A stretch of DNA of 64,000 nucleotides, from positions 60,213-124,212 of the forward strand of contig CANRBJ010000004.1 in NCBI GenBank assembly GCA_947628815.1. Reading direction: 5' to 3'. A model generated the notes under the pieces. The model had not been told where the DNA came from. It saw only the letters and a program-made list of their open reading frames with translations, and ran no database searches. Every line of letters begins with the position of its first letter. The stretch's first letter is position 1. This DNA is from an uncultured Clostridia bacterium. Its GTDB lineage: Bacteria; Bacillota; Clostridia; TANB77; CAG-508. Position numbers and translations under genes: made by a program. This document shows positions 20,674-31,371 of this stretch, piece by piece.

Positions 20674-21153
20674 TTATTTACAAAATTTATGTTTTCCTAT
20701 TGTTTTTACAACTGGTCTTGACCATATCCATTTGTTTGTTGCTGTTGCAGGGTTAAAATAATAAATACAACCATTTGTTGGATCCCATCCATTTAAAGCA
20801 TCACGAGCAGCTTTTAGTACAGTTGAACCTTCTTTAATTGGTACATTAATTTGACCATCTGCTACTGCTGTAAAAGCTCCACTTTCATAAATAACACCTG
20901 CTATTGTATTTGGGAAATTTGAATTTTTTACACGATTTAAAATAACTGCCCCAACTGCAACTTGGCCCTCATATGGTTCTCCTCTTGCTTCTCCATTTAT
21001 TGCTCTTGCTAACAATTGCACATCTTGAGTAGTATTACTTGCTTTGGCATATACATCACTTTTATTAATCTCCATATCCATTATCATAATTATTTCCAAA
21101 ATAAAAATTGTTATTAAGATAAGAATACTTAATGTTTTTGCTATATTTTTCAT
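20674..21153 (-). CDS. sleB: spore cortex-lytic enzyme SleB
   Basis: SleB is a lytic transglycosylase that degrades spore cortex at muramic-delta-lactam during germination. The 159-residue protein has a signal or anchor helix (about 7-27) and a hydrolase_2 domain with the catalytic Glu in INGEARGEPYEGQVAVGAVILNR. It lacks the N-terminal peptidoglycan-binding domain of Bacillus SleB, so it is a short form. It is co-transcribed with ypeB. Confidence 0.9.
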   Translation of the reverse strand: MKNIAKTLSILILITIFILEIIMIMDMEINKSDVYAKASNTTQDVQLLARAINGEARGEPYEGQVAVGAVILNRVKNSNFPNTIAGVIYESGAFTAVADGQINVPIKEGSTVLKAARDALNGWDPTNGCIYYFNPATATNKWIWSRPVVKTIGKHKFCK

Positions 21154-21281
21154 TTCTTACCTCCAATTAGTTTTATCTTTATTTTGCTATTTTTTTCAAT
21201 TTTTATTCTTATTTTTTTTGATATTTTTATTTTTATATGATAAAATTTTATTATCAAAATTAAAAATGTGAGGAAACCAAT

Positions 21282-22408
21282 ATGAAAAAAGTTCTAATTT
21301 TTTATGCAGCATATGGTGGTGGTCATTTATCTGCTGCTCGTTCTATTAAAGAATACTTAGAAGATCATTTTGATGATGTTGATATTCGTTTAGTAGATTG
21401 TATGAAATATGTTAATAAAGCAATTGAGAAGTTAACTACTACTGCTTATAATGAAATGGCTAAAAAAGTTCCATGGGCATGGGGAAAAATTTATTCAAAA
21501 TCTCAGAAGGGGCCAATTGCTCAAATTAGTAATACTTCTAATAAAATTTTAGCTTTAAAATTAAATAAATTGTTACAAGAGTATGAGCCTGATGTTATTA
21601 TTTCTACACATCCTTTTGGTTCACAAATGTGTACTGTATTAAAGTCAAGAGGAAAAATTCATGCAAAAATTGCAACTGTTATGACAGATTATGCTCCACA
21701 TGATCAATGGCTTGTAAATTCTTATCTAGTAGATTATTTTTTTGTTGCACATGATGGTATGAAACTTGCACTAGAAAAAAAAGGAATTCCGAAGGATAAA
21801 ATTTTTGCAACAGGTATACCTTTATCTAATCGCTTTTTGAAGAGTTATCATAAAGAAGAGATTTTAAAAGAATTTGGATTACAACAGAATAAAAAAACTA
21901 TTTTATTTTTTGCAGGTGGTGAGTTTGGTCTTCGGAAAATCTAAGACCTATAGTTTACTACAAACTCTAGCCCAAAATTTTGATAATTTGCAAGTTGTTG
22001 CAATTTCTGGTAGAAATGAAAAAATGAAACGTAGTTTTGAATATTTAGTTGAAAAAGAGCATAAGGAAGATAGCATAAAAGTACTTGATTATACTACTAA
22101 AATTCCTGAACTTATGAGTATTTCAGATTTAGTAATTACAAAACCTGGTGGACTTACTACTACTGAAAGTTTAGCTTCACGGTTTACCTATTATTGTTAT
22201 TAACCCAATTCCTGGGCAAGAGGAAGAAAATGCTGAATTTTTGGAGAGTAAGCATGTTGCAATATGGATACATAAAAATGATGATGTAAAAGATATTTTA
22301 GAAAATTTATTTTCTTCTCCGGAAAAAATGAAGGAAATGAAAATTCAAGCAAGGCTTCTTGCTAAGAAAAATTCTTGTAAAGATATTTGTGAAATTATTT
22401 TTAAATAA
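21282..22408 (+). CDS. GT28 diacylglycerol glycosyltransferase (UgtP/MGDG synthase-like), two +1 shifts
   Basis: The enzyme probably transfers glucose or galactose from UDP-sugar to diacylglycerol at the membrane. The N-terminus shows YGGGHLSAARSI and the MGDG-synthase pattern. Two in-frame CGG triplets interrupt it: 21933 (then AAA ATC TAA) and 22180 (then a stop six codons on). Skipping each C restores GEFGL-GKSKTY and ESLAS-GLPIIVINPIPGQEEENA, the latter the nucleotide-sugar binding motif. 1127 bases equal 375 codons plus two bases, giving 374 residues, close to the family length. The second site is in frame only after the first shift has been made. Confidence 0.92.
21933..21935 (+). other. 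in-frame CGG, +1 shift site 1 (GT28)
   Basis: CTT then CGG AAA ATC TAA in frame zero; skipping C gives CTT GGA AAA TCT (L G K S). Confidence 0.94.
22180..22182 (+). other. in-frame CGG, +1 shift site 2 (GT28)
   Basis: TCA then CGG TTT ACC, stop six codons later; skipping C gives TCA GGT TTA CCT (S G L P) of the sugar-nucleotide motif. Confidence 0.94.
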
Positions 22409-22412
22409 AATT

Positions 22413-22450
22413 AAAAAATAGAAGTTACCTTAAGTAACTTCTATTTTTTA
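22413..22450. terminator. bidirectional terminator
   Basis: AAAAAATAGAAGTTAC and GTAACTTCTATTTTTT form a 16-bp stem between the converging glycosyltransferase and surface protein genes. Confidence 0.88.
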
Positions 22451-22456
22451 ATTTTA

Positions 22457-25400
22457 TTATAATACATATTTTTTAATTAAGATAATTCCACCTGCAAGTG
22501 TTACAAGTATTATTCCTGTTAGTGTAAAGTATATTCTTGCTTCTCCTGTTTTTATTCCTAAAACTACTGGTGCATCGTCTATATCATCTTCTTTATCTTT
22601 CTTATTGTTTGGTGTTGAATCTATATCAGGTGTGTTACTATCGTTATAATCTTTACTAATTTCTGCTACGTTTACTTTTACACCTAAGTTATTTTGTGAA
22701 TTTTCCCAAGTTAAGATTATATCTACTGTTGCACTTTCCCCTGGTTTTAGTAATTTATTTTGTAATTGGTCGGTAACTACTTCTTTTTCGTTTAATGCCG
22801 TCCATTTTGGATTGTCACTTGCTACAAATTTTAATCCGTCTGGAATATAGTCTTTTACTTCTTTTGCATATCCTTCTATTTCTCCCTCATTGGTTACTTT
22901 AATTTTGTATGCAAATTTTACTGTTACTTTATTTACATCTTTTGCTTTTAAATCTACTTTTACAACTGGTTCTGGGTTTTCATCTCCTGTATGACCTGTA
23001 TTTGTAACAGTCTGTTTTCCAGACTCTGTAATTAATACTTGTGATACCCATTTTTTAAGTGCAAGATCGAAGTATTTTACTCTTACTTTTTCTTTATCTA
23101 TATCATCTTCTGCGTCTTTGTCATTTCCTGGTGTTGAGTCTACATCTTCAACTGGATTTCCATCTTTATCGCTATCATCTGATATTTCTGCTGTATTAAT
23201 TAATATTCTATCTGATGTGTTTGGTTCTGTTACTTTAAATGCTACTTTTACATCTCTATAATCTGGATTTGTATCTGTAATTCCTGTTAATGGGTTAAAT
23301 TCTTTTATTAAGTTTTCCCCATCTGCTTTTTCTTGTTCTTTTGATAAATAATCTGTTGTTATTTTTTTAGCTTCCTTTACATCTTCAGTTTCTTTTCCTT
23401 CAGAATCTATCATTTTCCAACGATATTGCTTATTTGTTTCATTATCTGGTAAATATTCTAGTCCTTCTGGTAAATCGTCTGTTACTTCAGATGCATAACC
23501 TGCCATACTTCCTTCATTATATACACGTATTGTATATGTTACAATATTTCCATTTTCTACTTCTACTGGATCTTTGGTATGTTCGTACTTTATTTTTCCC
23601 TCTTTATCCATTTTTGGTACTGGATATCTATTGTTAATATCTAAATTATTTACCTTTGTTATAAATTTTCTTAATGCTAAATCAAAATATTGTAATCTAA
23701 CATGTTCTTTATCTATATCATCTTCATCCATATCGTCATTTCCTGGTGTTGAATCTACATCTTCTACAGGATTTCCAAACTCATCTGAATCATCAGATAC
23801 TTGAGCAATATTTGTTAGTATTCTATTTGATGTATTTGGTTCTATTACTTCAAATGCTATTTTCACATCTTTATAATCTGGGTTAGTAGGAGTAATTCCG
23901 TCACCTGTATTAAATGCTTTTAATAAGTTTGCTCCATCTGTTGTTTCTTGTGCTTTTGATAAGTAATCTGTTGTTACTTTTACTGCTTTTGTTACATCTG
24001 TAGTTTCTTTTCCAGATTCATCTATCATTTTCCAACGATATTGTGTGTTTAGTAAATTTTCTGGTAAATATTTTAATCCTTCTGGTAAATCGTCTGTTAT
24101 TTCAGATGCATAACCTGCAATGTCACCTTCGTTATATATACGTATTGTATATATTACAACATCTCCCGTTCCAACTCCTACTGGGTCTTTTGTATGGTTA
24201 TACTTAATTTTTCCATCTTCTCCTAAAGTTGGTTCTGGTATTCTGTTTGTAATGCTTTCATCTCCAACTGCTGTAATAAATTTTCTTAGCGCTAGATCAA
24301 ATATTTGTACTTTTAATTTTTCGAAGTCATCATCATCTTCTTGTCCTGGTATGTATTTGTCCCCTTTTTCAATTTCTGGATCTTTATAATTTGGTAAATC
24401 TGGATCTTGTGGTAATTCTACATCACCAACTTCTGAATCTCGGTCTGTAACACTTTTATCATCTTTATCCGTACTTCCTGTTATTTCTGCTATATTTGTA
24501 ATTTTATCTCCAGATAATACTGTATTTTTTACTTTACATTTCACTGTAATATCTTTATATGCAAGTGTTTCACCATTAAATGCTACAATTAAGTTATCTG
24601 GATTAACTTTTTTTGATAAATGCTCTGTTTTTATTGTTCTTAAGCTTGTATCATTTTCATCCAAATACCAGCCATTTGCTATATTTTCTTCATCTTCTGG
24701 TAAAAATTCTAATTGTGGTGGTAAATGATCTGTTATTTCAGATGCGTACCCATCAACGAACCCTTCATTATAAACACGAATTGTATATGTTACAATGTCT
24801 CCTACTTTTACAGATACTGGCGTTTTTGGTCCATTATATGTTGCAGTGGTACTTTCTCCTGTTAATAGTTTAGTTACATCTGGAACAGGAGCTCTACTGT
24901 CACTTAGCGTTCTACCATTAATAGCTGTAACAAATTTTCTTAAAGATAGATCGAAATATTTAGATGGTATAATTATTCCCTCGAAGTCATCATCATCTTC
25001 TTGTCCTTTTGTATAGTTACCGTTATTTTCAGTTCCATTTCCATTGTAGTCGTTGTTCTTTTTTCCATCTGGAAAGTTTTCAGTATGTGAATCTAAGTCA
25101 ATATCTGTATCTTCTTTATCATTATGGTACTTTGTAATTTCAGCAATATTTACAAGCCTTTGGTTTTGTGTTGAAACTTTAGCTGTAATTTTACATTTAA
25201 TAGTAATCGCTTCGCTATCTAATGTATTTGATGAACCATCATATCCCTTTAATACTTTACTTTTACCTTCATTTGTTATTATTATTGTTGTAACTCCTGT
25301 TGCTAAATCTGTAGAATGTTTTTCACTGTATCCAGTAGGTGCTGAAACTAATTCAACAAATTCAATTCCTTTTGGTAAGTAATCCTTTATTTCTTTCGCA

Positions 25401-27536
25401 TATCCATCAACATTACCTTCATTATACACTGTTAAAGTATATTCTATAAATTGACCTTCTGAAGCTATTAAATCATTTTTTGGATGATTGTATGTCGCTG
25501 TTGTGCTAGTTTTATTTTTTAAATTTGCTACATCTACTTGAGGTAATCTGCTCGTAACTGGCGTATCACCTATTTTTGTAATTGATTTACGCAGTGCCAA
25601 ATCGAAGAATGTTACTGGTACGACAATTCCTTCAAAATCGTCATCATCCTCTTGTCCTTTTGTATATTTACCATCGTTTTCTGTTCCATTTCCCTTGTAA
25701 TCATTGTTTTTTTCTGTCTCTGGAAAGTTCGCAACATGTGAATCAAGGTCTGTATCTACATCTGTGTTATTACTACTATCGTGGTATTTTGTAATCTCAG
25801 CAATGTTTACAAGTCTTTGGTTTTCCGTTTTATTTTCCGCCTTAATTTCACATCTAATAGTAATTTGTTCACTATCTAATTTACCCGTTTCACTATTGAA
25901 TGCTTCTAATACCTTTCCACTTCCATTATGTGTAATAGTTATTGTCGTTTTTCCTGTTTTCTCATCCTTAGTACTTGACGCACTGTATCCAGCAGACGGA
26001 GAAACTAATTCCTTAAATTCAATTCCTTTTGGTAAGTAATCTTTTATTTCTTTTGCATATCCTTTAACAGTTCCTTCATTATATACTGTTAATGTATATT
26101 CTATAATTTGATCTTTTTTAGCAATCAAATCATTTTTTGGATGATTATATGTAGCTGTTGTACTGGTTTTATTTTTTAATTTACTAACATCAACTTGTGG
26201 AAGTCTGTCTTCAAACTTAGTATCACCAATCTTCGTAATTGATTTACGTAGTGCAAGGTCAAGTTTTTGTAAAGAAACTGTTGCCTCTTCTGAGTCAGTT
26301 ATTTCCTTTTCTTCAACAAGCACAACTGGTTGTTGTTCTTTTGCTGTAGCTGTTCCTGTAGTATAATAGGTTGCTGTTTTTGCTGTATATTTAGCTGTAA
26401 CAGTCACTGTTACAGAAGATATATTACTTGTTTTTGGTACCGAAATGTAGAAATCGTCTGTACTATTTTTTAGTGCCTCTAATGTAGTAGTTTGTTTGTT
26501 AGAACTTAACACTTTATTAGTATCATTAATTTGAACATTTTGACCTTTCTCATCTTTAATTTCTATATTCGTTATCGTACAACCAATATGTTTTTCAATT
26601 TTAAATGGCCCCATTATATAATTACCATTATTTTCACTCGTTTTATTTTCAGACTTTATCGTTATAGCATCCTTTGGGGTAGTTGTAGAAGGAGAATAAT
26701 CACTATGTTTTTCTGCATTTGTTATAAACCATTCATATAGTACTTCCATACGATATGCATGTAATGTACCTTTTTTAGCCCCATTACCGTCTCCAACTTG
26801 ACTTCCATAGTTATTCAAAGGTTCAAAATTAATACCATCACCGTCCTTCTTAATTTGTAATTGATTTCTCAAAAGTTTATCATTTGAAGTATTTGGCTTA
26901 TATGTATGGTATGTTGGATCACTTGAATTTGTATAATACCATAATGCAAGTTGTTGTACTACATCAATTTCATCATTTGTTAAACATTTAGCTTTATCAT
27001 TGTCATTAGCATTATGTCCATTTTTAATCATTCCAGCAGCTTCTAATACCCCAGTTGTTGTTAAAAACTGTATTTTATCTGCTTGATTCTCTGTTGGAAA
27101 AAACATATTATCTATAATCCATAAAATTTTATTGTAATCGCTACTATTTATTTGAAGGTCACTTATTACCTCTGTTGATTTTGTTTTCATATTATTGTCT
27201 GTACCTAGAAATTTACTATATGTCGGATGATTAACTTGATTTGTTCCACCTAAGTACCCAGCTTCTGCTTTTAAGCAATAGAAATTATTTTTGGTAACAT
27301 CACTTGCAGATGTTACACCAATTTTTCCTACTTTTTCTATATTAGAATTTAAACCACCACTCTCAGCAATATCACCTTGGTCTGTAACAGCATATTCATA
27401 GTCTCCGTTTTCTGTCTGCTATTTCTAAATTATATGTACTGTTTGCTGCATATGAATATGTAGTTACTAATCCGATTATGGTTAATGCTAAAATACTTGT
27501 TATAATTAACATACCAATCAATTTCCTCAACTTCAT
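22457..27536 (-). CDS. large repeat surface protein with sortase-like anchor, +1 shift at CGG 27405
   Basis: A secreted wall-anchored protein of about 1692 residues. The start is the ATG at 27536 after GAAGGAAGG, giving a signal peptide (KLRKLIGMLIITSILALTII). An in-frame CGG (27405-27407) would stop the protein three codons later; skipping its C joins ADRK to GDYEYAVTD and the rest. A TIE-like N-terminal region (to about residue 400) is followed by six DUF11-like repeats, each starting FDLALRK or similar and ending in an Asp-rich linker. The end is IKTGE, a membrane helix and KKYVL, a sorting-signal layout without the canonical LPXTG. Many CGG triplets lie in harmless phase. Confidence 0.88.
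22900..26290 (-). repeat. six DUF11-like repeats inside the surface protein
   Basis: Six copies start near 26260, 25600, 24945, 24295, 23680 and 23065 (minus strand), each with FDLALRK/KLDLALRK and YTLTVYNEG or YTIRVYNEG; period about 615-660 bases. Copies 1-2 and copies 4-5 are the most alike, suggesting stepwise duplication. They are coding repeats, not a CRISPR. Confidence 0.88.
27405..27407 (-). other. in-frame CGG, +1 shift site (surface protein)
   Basis: AAA then CGG AGA CTA TGA in frame zero; skipping C gives AAA GGA GAC TAT (K G D Y). It separates the signal peptide from the other 1648 residues. Confidence 0.9.
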
Positions 27537-27576
27537 AATTATACCTTCCTTCACAAAAAATAATTATATTAATTTT

Positions 27577-27604
27577 ATTCTACTATTTTCTATTTCAATG
27601 TCAA
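27577..27604 (-). promoter_or_regulatory. promoter of the surface protein gene
   Basis: On the minus strand TTGACA (27604-27599) and TAGAAT (27582-27577) are 16 bases apart. The rest of the intergenic stretch 27605-27893 is AT-rich and shows no gene; I see no recognisable riboswitch. Confidence 0.6.
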
Positions 27605-27893
27605 TAGCATATTTTACCAATTTATTCCTTGTCTTAAAAAACACTAAAAAATGCCCTACGGAAGTATGTTTTTTGAAATTTATTCTAAAAAACACACTCT
27701 TATTACAATTATATAACATTTTTGCAATATTTTCAACATATTATGTCAAATATTCCAATTTTTCTTTGTACGCGTAAGTTTTTTAGAAATTTTGGAATAT
27801 ATTTTATAATAAAAACATATTATTAAATATAAAATTTATTATTTCAACCTTGACTTATTCATAATTTTTTGTTATTATATTTATACTACTTTT

Positions 27894-27967
27894 GCAGGTA
27901 TAATTTAACGGTAAAATACAACCTTGCCAAGGTTGAGTTACGGGTTCGATTCCCGTTACCTGCTCCA
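27894..27967 (+). tRNA. tRNA-Gly (GCC)
   Basis: A complete cloverleaf from GCAGGTA to TACCTGC-T with encoded CCA. The anticodon stem CAACC/GGTTG encloses a seven-base loop TTGCCAA, anticodon GCC, so it reads GGC and GGT in the ordinary way. It has no extra loop base and so is not by itself the decoder of CGGN. Confidence 0.95.
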
Positions 27968-27986
27968 ACTATATAATTAATAACTT

Positions 27987-28060
27987 GGCGATATAGCCAA
28001 GTGGTAAGGCATGAGTCTGCAAAACTCTGATCCCCGGTTCGAATCCGGGTGTCGCCTCCA
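27987..28060 (+). tRNA. tRNA-Cys (GCA)
   Basis: A complete cloverleaf from GGCGATA to TGTCGCC-T with encoded CCA, seven-base loop CTGCAAA and anticodon GCA. It follows tRNA-Gly by 19 bases. Confidence 0.95.
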
Positions 28061-28075
28061 AGTTAATATTATATA

Positions 28076-28103
28076 AAAAAACCCTAATTTTAGGGTTTTT
28101 TAT
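28076..28103. terminator. bidirectional terminator after the tRNA pair and purF
   Basis: AAAAAACCCTAA pairs with TTAGGGTTTTTT and has T-runs on both strands. Confidence 0.85.
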
Positions 28104-28105
28104 TT

Positions 28106-29525
28106 TTAAAATATTTTTTCAAAACTATCTTTTTGTATTTCATCTGGAACTTCTATTGGATACTTTCCTGTAAAACATCCTTCGCAAAATCCTTTTGCGT
28201 TAGATGCTTTTGCGATTTTATGTAGGTTTTCTAAGCTTAAATATTCTAATGAATCTGCTCCAATTTCTTTACAAATTTCTTCTGTAGTTTTTCCTACTGC
28301 TATCAATTCATTTCGTTTTGCTACATCTGTTCCAAAATAACATATATCAATAAATTTTGGTGATGCTATTCGTAAATGTATTTCTTTTGCTCCTGCTTTT
28401 CTAAGCGTTTTTATAAGTCGTGTAATGGTATTTCCTCTTACTATTGAATCGTCTACTAATATAATTTTTTTCCCTTTTACGGTATTTGTTATTGGATTTA
28501 GCTTTAATAATACTTGTTTTTTTCTTTTATTTTGGGTTGATTGTATGAATGTTCTTCCTATATATTTGCTTTTTATAAATGCCATATCATATGGAATTTT
28601 TGATTGTTTAGAATACCCAAGTGCAGCATCAAGTCCAGAATCTGGAACTCCTGCTACAAAATCTGCTTCTACTGGTGCCTGTTTTGCTAAACATTTTCCA
28701 ACTTGTTCACGAAAACTATGTACGTTTAGTCCATCAATTGTAGAATCTGGTCTTGCAAAATAAATATATTCGAAAATACATAGTCCATCTTTTTGCCCGT
28801 TTTTACAGTCATATGATTTCATTTCATTGTTTGTTACAACAATAACTTCACCTGGTTTTACATCTCTTACTAATTTTGCTCCCATAATATCTAAGGCACA
28901 ACTTTCAGATGAAAAAATAGTATTCTTTCCTACTTTTCCTATACATAGTGGCCTAAATCCTCCGAGGATCACGAACTGCTATTAATTTTTGTGAACTCAT
29001 TATTAATAATGAATATGCACCTTTTATATATTTCATTGTGTTCATAACTGCTTCTTCTATGGATTTTGTCTTTAATCTTTCTCTTGCTATAATATATGCT
29101 ATTACTTCTGTATCTGAAGTAGAATTAAATATTGCTCCATTTTCTTGGAGTTGTTTTCTTAGTTCTACTGCATTTGTTAAGTTTCCATTATGAACTACCG
29201 CAATATTTCCTTTTGCATAACGAATAACAATTGGTTGTGCATTTTCCTTTTTTGGAGCGCCTGTTGTTGAATATCTAACATGACCAATTGCCATTTTTCC
29301 CATAGTTAGTTCATCTACTACCTTCTGATTAAAAACATCTGAAACTAATCCTACCTCTTTATGATATGATATAACTCCCCCATTATTTATTGCTATTCCA
29401 CAACTTTCTTCTCCTCTGTGTTGTAAAGAAGAAAGCCCAATGCAAGTATAATAAGCTACATTTTCTTCTCTTTCTTCTGAATATATTCCAAAAACTCCAC
29501 ACTCTTCTTTTATTTTATTAAACAT
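28106..29525 (-). CDS. purF: amidophosphoribosyltransferase, +1 shift at CGG 28962
   Basis: PurF makes phosphoribosylamine from PRPP and glutamine, the first step of purine synthesis. The nucleophilic Cys follows a short propeptide in EECGVFGIY; the PRPP loop is VDDSIVRGNT, and the C-terminus has EGCFTGKYP. Frame zero runs into CGG AGG ATT TAG at 28962. Skipping the C gives VRDP-GGFRPLCIGK, matching the conserved RDPxGFRPL motif, and a total of 472 residues, as usual. The two halves would otherwise be an isolated glutaminase domain and a transferase with no start. Confidence 0.95.
28962..28964 (-). other. in-frame CGG, +1 shift site (purF)
   Basis: CCT then CGG AGG ATT TAG in frame zero; skipping C gives CCT GGA GGA TTT AGG (P G G F R) in the RDPxGFRPL motif. 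Confidence 0.93.
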
Positions 29526-29636
29526 TTAACTCAATCCTTTATTATTAACCTCTATATTCTATTATAAAAGATTTTTCACCAAAAGTATAGTATCTTTTTC
29601 AACTTTTCCTTACATTTTTCTACGCACTTACATAGG

Positions 29637-30746
29637 CTAGTCGATAAATATTGTCTTTTGTCTTCGACCACTAATATTTAATAATAACCCTATACATATA
29701 AAATTAGTAATTAATGAACTTCCTCCATAACTTACAAATGGAAGTGGTACTCCTGTTATTGGTAATAGACCCATTGTCATTCCTATATTTTCGATCATAT
29801 GAAATAGAAATATTCCTACAATTCCCATTGCAATATATGAACCAAGATTATCTTTTGCAGTTTTTGCTACATATACTGCTTTTGTAATTAAAATGACATA
29901 TAGAATAATAACTGCTCCTGCTACTATGAAACCCATTTCTTCTCCTATTACAGAAAAAATAAAGTCTGTTGTTTTTGGATATAAAAATCCTAGCTGTGTT
30001 TGGTTTCCTTTTAGTAGCCCCATTCCAAATAATTGACCTGAACCAATTGCAAGTTTAGATTGTATAATGTTATATCCTGATCCTCTAGGGTCTAAATTTG
30101 GATTTAGGAATACATCTATTCTTGCTTTTGCATGGGCTGGTAATATAAAATTATATAAAAGTGGTAATGCAACTACAACTACTATCAAGCTTATTAAAAT
30201 ATATTTTTTATCAATTCCTGCTACAAATAACATAAGTACTGTTGCTATTATAAATGCTATTGCTGTTCCATAATCTGGTTGTTTTATTATTAATAATACT
30301 GGAATAATCACTATGCTAAATACTGCTAGTAATTTAAGTGGCTTATTTATTTCGTTTCTATCTTTTTTTTGAAATATAGACATTATATATGCTAAAAAGA
30401 TAATTACAAATACTTTTGCAAATTCACTTGGTTGAAATCGTATATCTTCAGTTATTGAAAACCAGCTTGTAGCACCATTTCTAACTGGTGTAAAAAGTAC
30501 TGCAATTAATAATACTATAAAAATTGCATAAAAAATGGGTGAACATTTTGCTATTGTTTCATAATCAATCCATATTACTATTAGCATAATTGGTATGCTT
30601 ATTATTCCCCATATAATTTGCTTTTTTAATTCGTCAAATCCTGTTTCGCCAGTTGCAGAATATAGAGATACACAACCTATTAGTAATAGAAATACACAAC
30701 AAATTAATATTCCCCATTCTATGTTTTTTAAAATTCTATTTTTCAT
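29637..30746 (-). CDS. rodA: SEDS peptidoglycan glycosyltransferase RodA
   Basis: A ten-helix SEDS protein of 369 residues that polymerises lipid II during rod elongation. It has GSGQLFGMGLLKGNQTQLGFLY, SVIGEEMGF and LPFVSYGGSSL, all diagnostic. It follows minE by 57 bases, the arrangement minD-minE-rodA found in Clostridia, which favours RodA over FtsW. No CGG occurs in the frame. Confidence 0.93.
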   Translation of the reverse strand: MKNRILKNIEWGILICCVFLLLIGCVSLYSATGETGFDELKKQIIWGIISIPIMLIVIWIDYETIAKCSPIFYAIFIVLLIAVLFTPVRNGATSWFSITEDIRFQPSEFAKVFVIIFLAYIMSIFQKKDRNEINKPLKLLAVFSIVIIPVLLIIKQPDYGTAIAFIIATVLMLFVAGIDKKYILISLIVVVVALPLLYNFILPAHAKARIDVFLNPNLDPRGSGYNIIQSKLAIGSGQLFGMGLLKGNQTQLGFLYPKTTDFIFSVIGEEMGFIVAGAVIILYVILITKAVYVAKTAKDNLGSYIAMGIVGIFLFHMIENIGMTMGLLPITGVPLPFVSYGGSSLITNFICIGLLLNISGRRQKTIFID

Positions 30747-30803
30747 TTTTCACCCTCTATTGCAAGTTAATTTTATGTATTTCGGCTTTCATTTAAATAT
30801 TTA

Positions 30804-31352
30804 TTATGTAATTTTTGTTACTTCTTGTTTTGATTCGCCTTCTCCACCTTCTATTTTTGAATTTTCATTAGATGTATTTTCTATATTTTCTTTATCTAAA
30901 TTTTCATTTTTGGTTTCGCTTTGTTTATTTTCTATTATTTCATTTTGCTTATTTTCTTCTTTACTGCCTTCTTTATTTTCCTCTGTTTTACCAACTTGTT
31001 CTTGCGTTTGTAACTTCTTAGTCGTATCTTGTTGTCTTGCCATTTTATTTTTTACTTCTTCTTTTATGCTAACAATTGGAATGTTTGCATATAAGGCTGG
31101 AGCTCCCGTTGTTCCATCTCCATTTTCTTTGTTTGTAAGTCTAACATCTATTTCATTTTCATCTACATCTATATATTTTTTTATAACTTCTATTATTTCT
31201 TGTTTCATTAAATCAAGAAAGTCTGCTGATACATTTGCTCTATCTTGCATAAGAACTAAATGTAATCTTTCTTTTGCGGCATCTTTTGATTTTACTTGAA
31301 CTGTTTCTTTTTTTCCTCTATTCTTAAAAAAGTTTATTATGCTTTCAAACAT
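30804..31352 (-). CDS. minE: cell-division topological specificity factor MinE with long tail
   Basis: MinE drives MinD oscillation and keeps the Z-ring at midcell. Residues 1-90 show the MinE fold (KERLHLVLMQDRANVSADFLDLMKQEI, then DVRLTNKENGD). Usual length is about 90; this protein has an extra charged, Glu/Asn/Lys-rich tail of about 85 residues, likely disordered. It lies 19 bases after minD. Confidence 0.9.
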   Translation of the reverse strand: MFESIINFFKNRGKKETVQVKSKDAAKERLHLVLMQDRANVSADFLDLMKQEIIEVIKKYIDVDENEIDVRLTNKENGDGTTGAPALYANIPIVSIKEEVKNKMARQQDTTKKLQTQEQVGKTEENKEGSKEENKQNEIIENKQSETKNENLDKENIENTSNENSKIEGGEGESKQEVTKIT

Positions 31353-31371
31353 TATTTATTTCCCCCCGCTT

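Noticed and set aside
25053..25382. Plus-strand ORFs of 60-110 codons within the surface protein gene (and similar shadows elsewhere)
   Set aside because: They are antisense shadows of repeat-coding sequence without ribosome sites or family features.
22900..26290. CRISPR-like array
   Set aside because: The repeats are about 620-660 bases, coding and in frame; they are protein domains.
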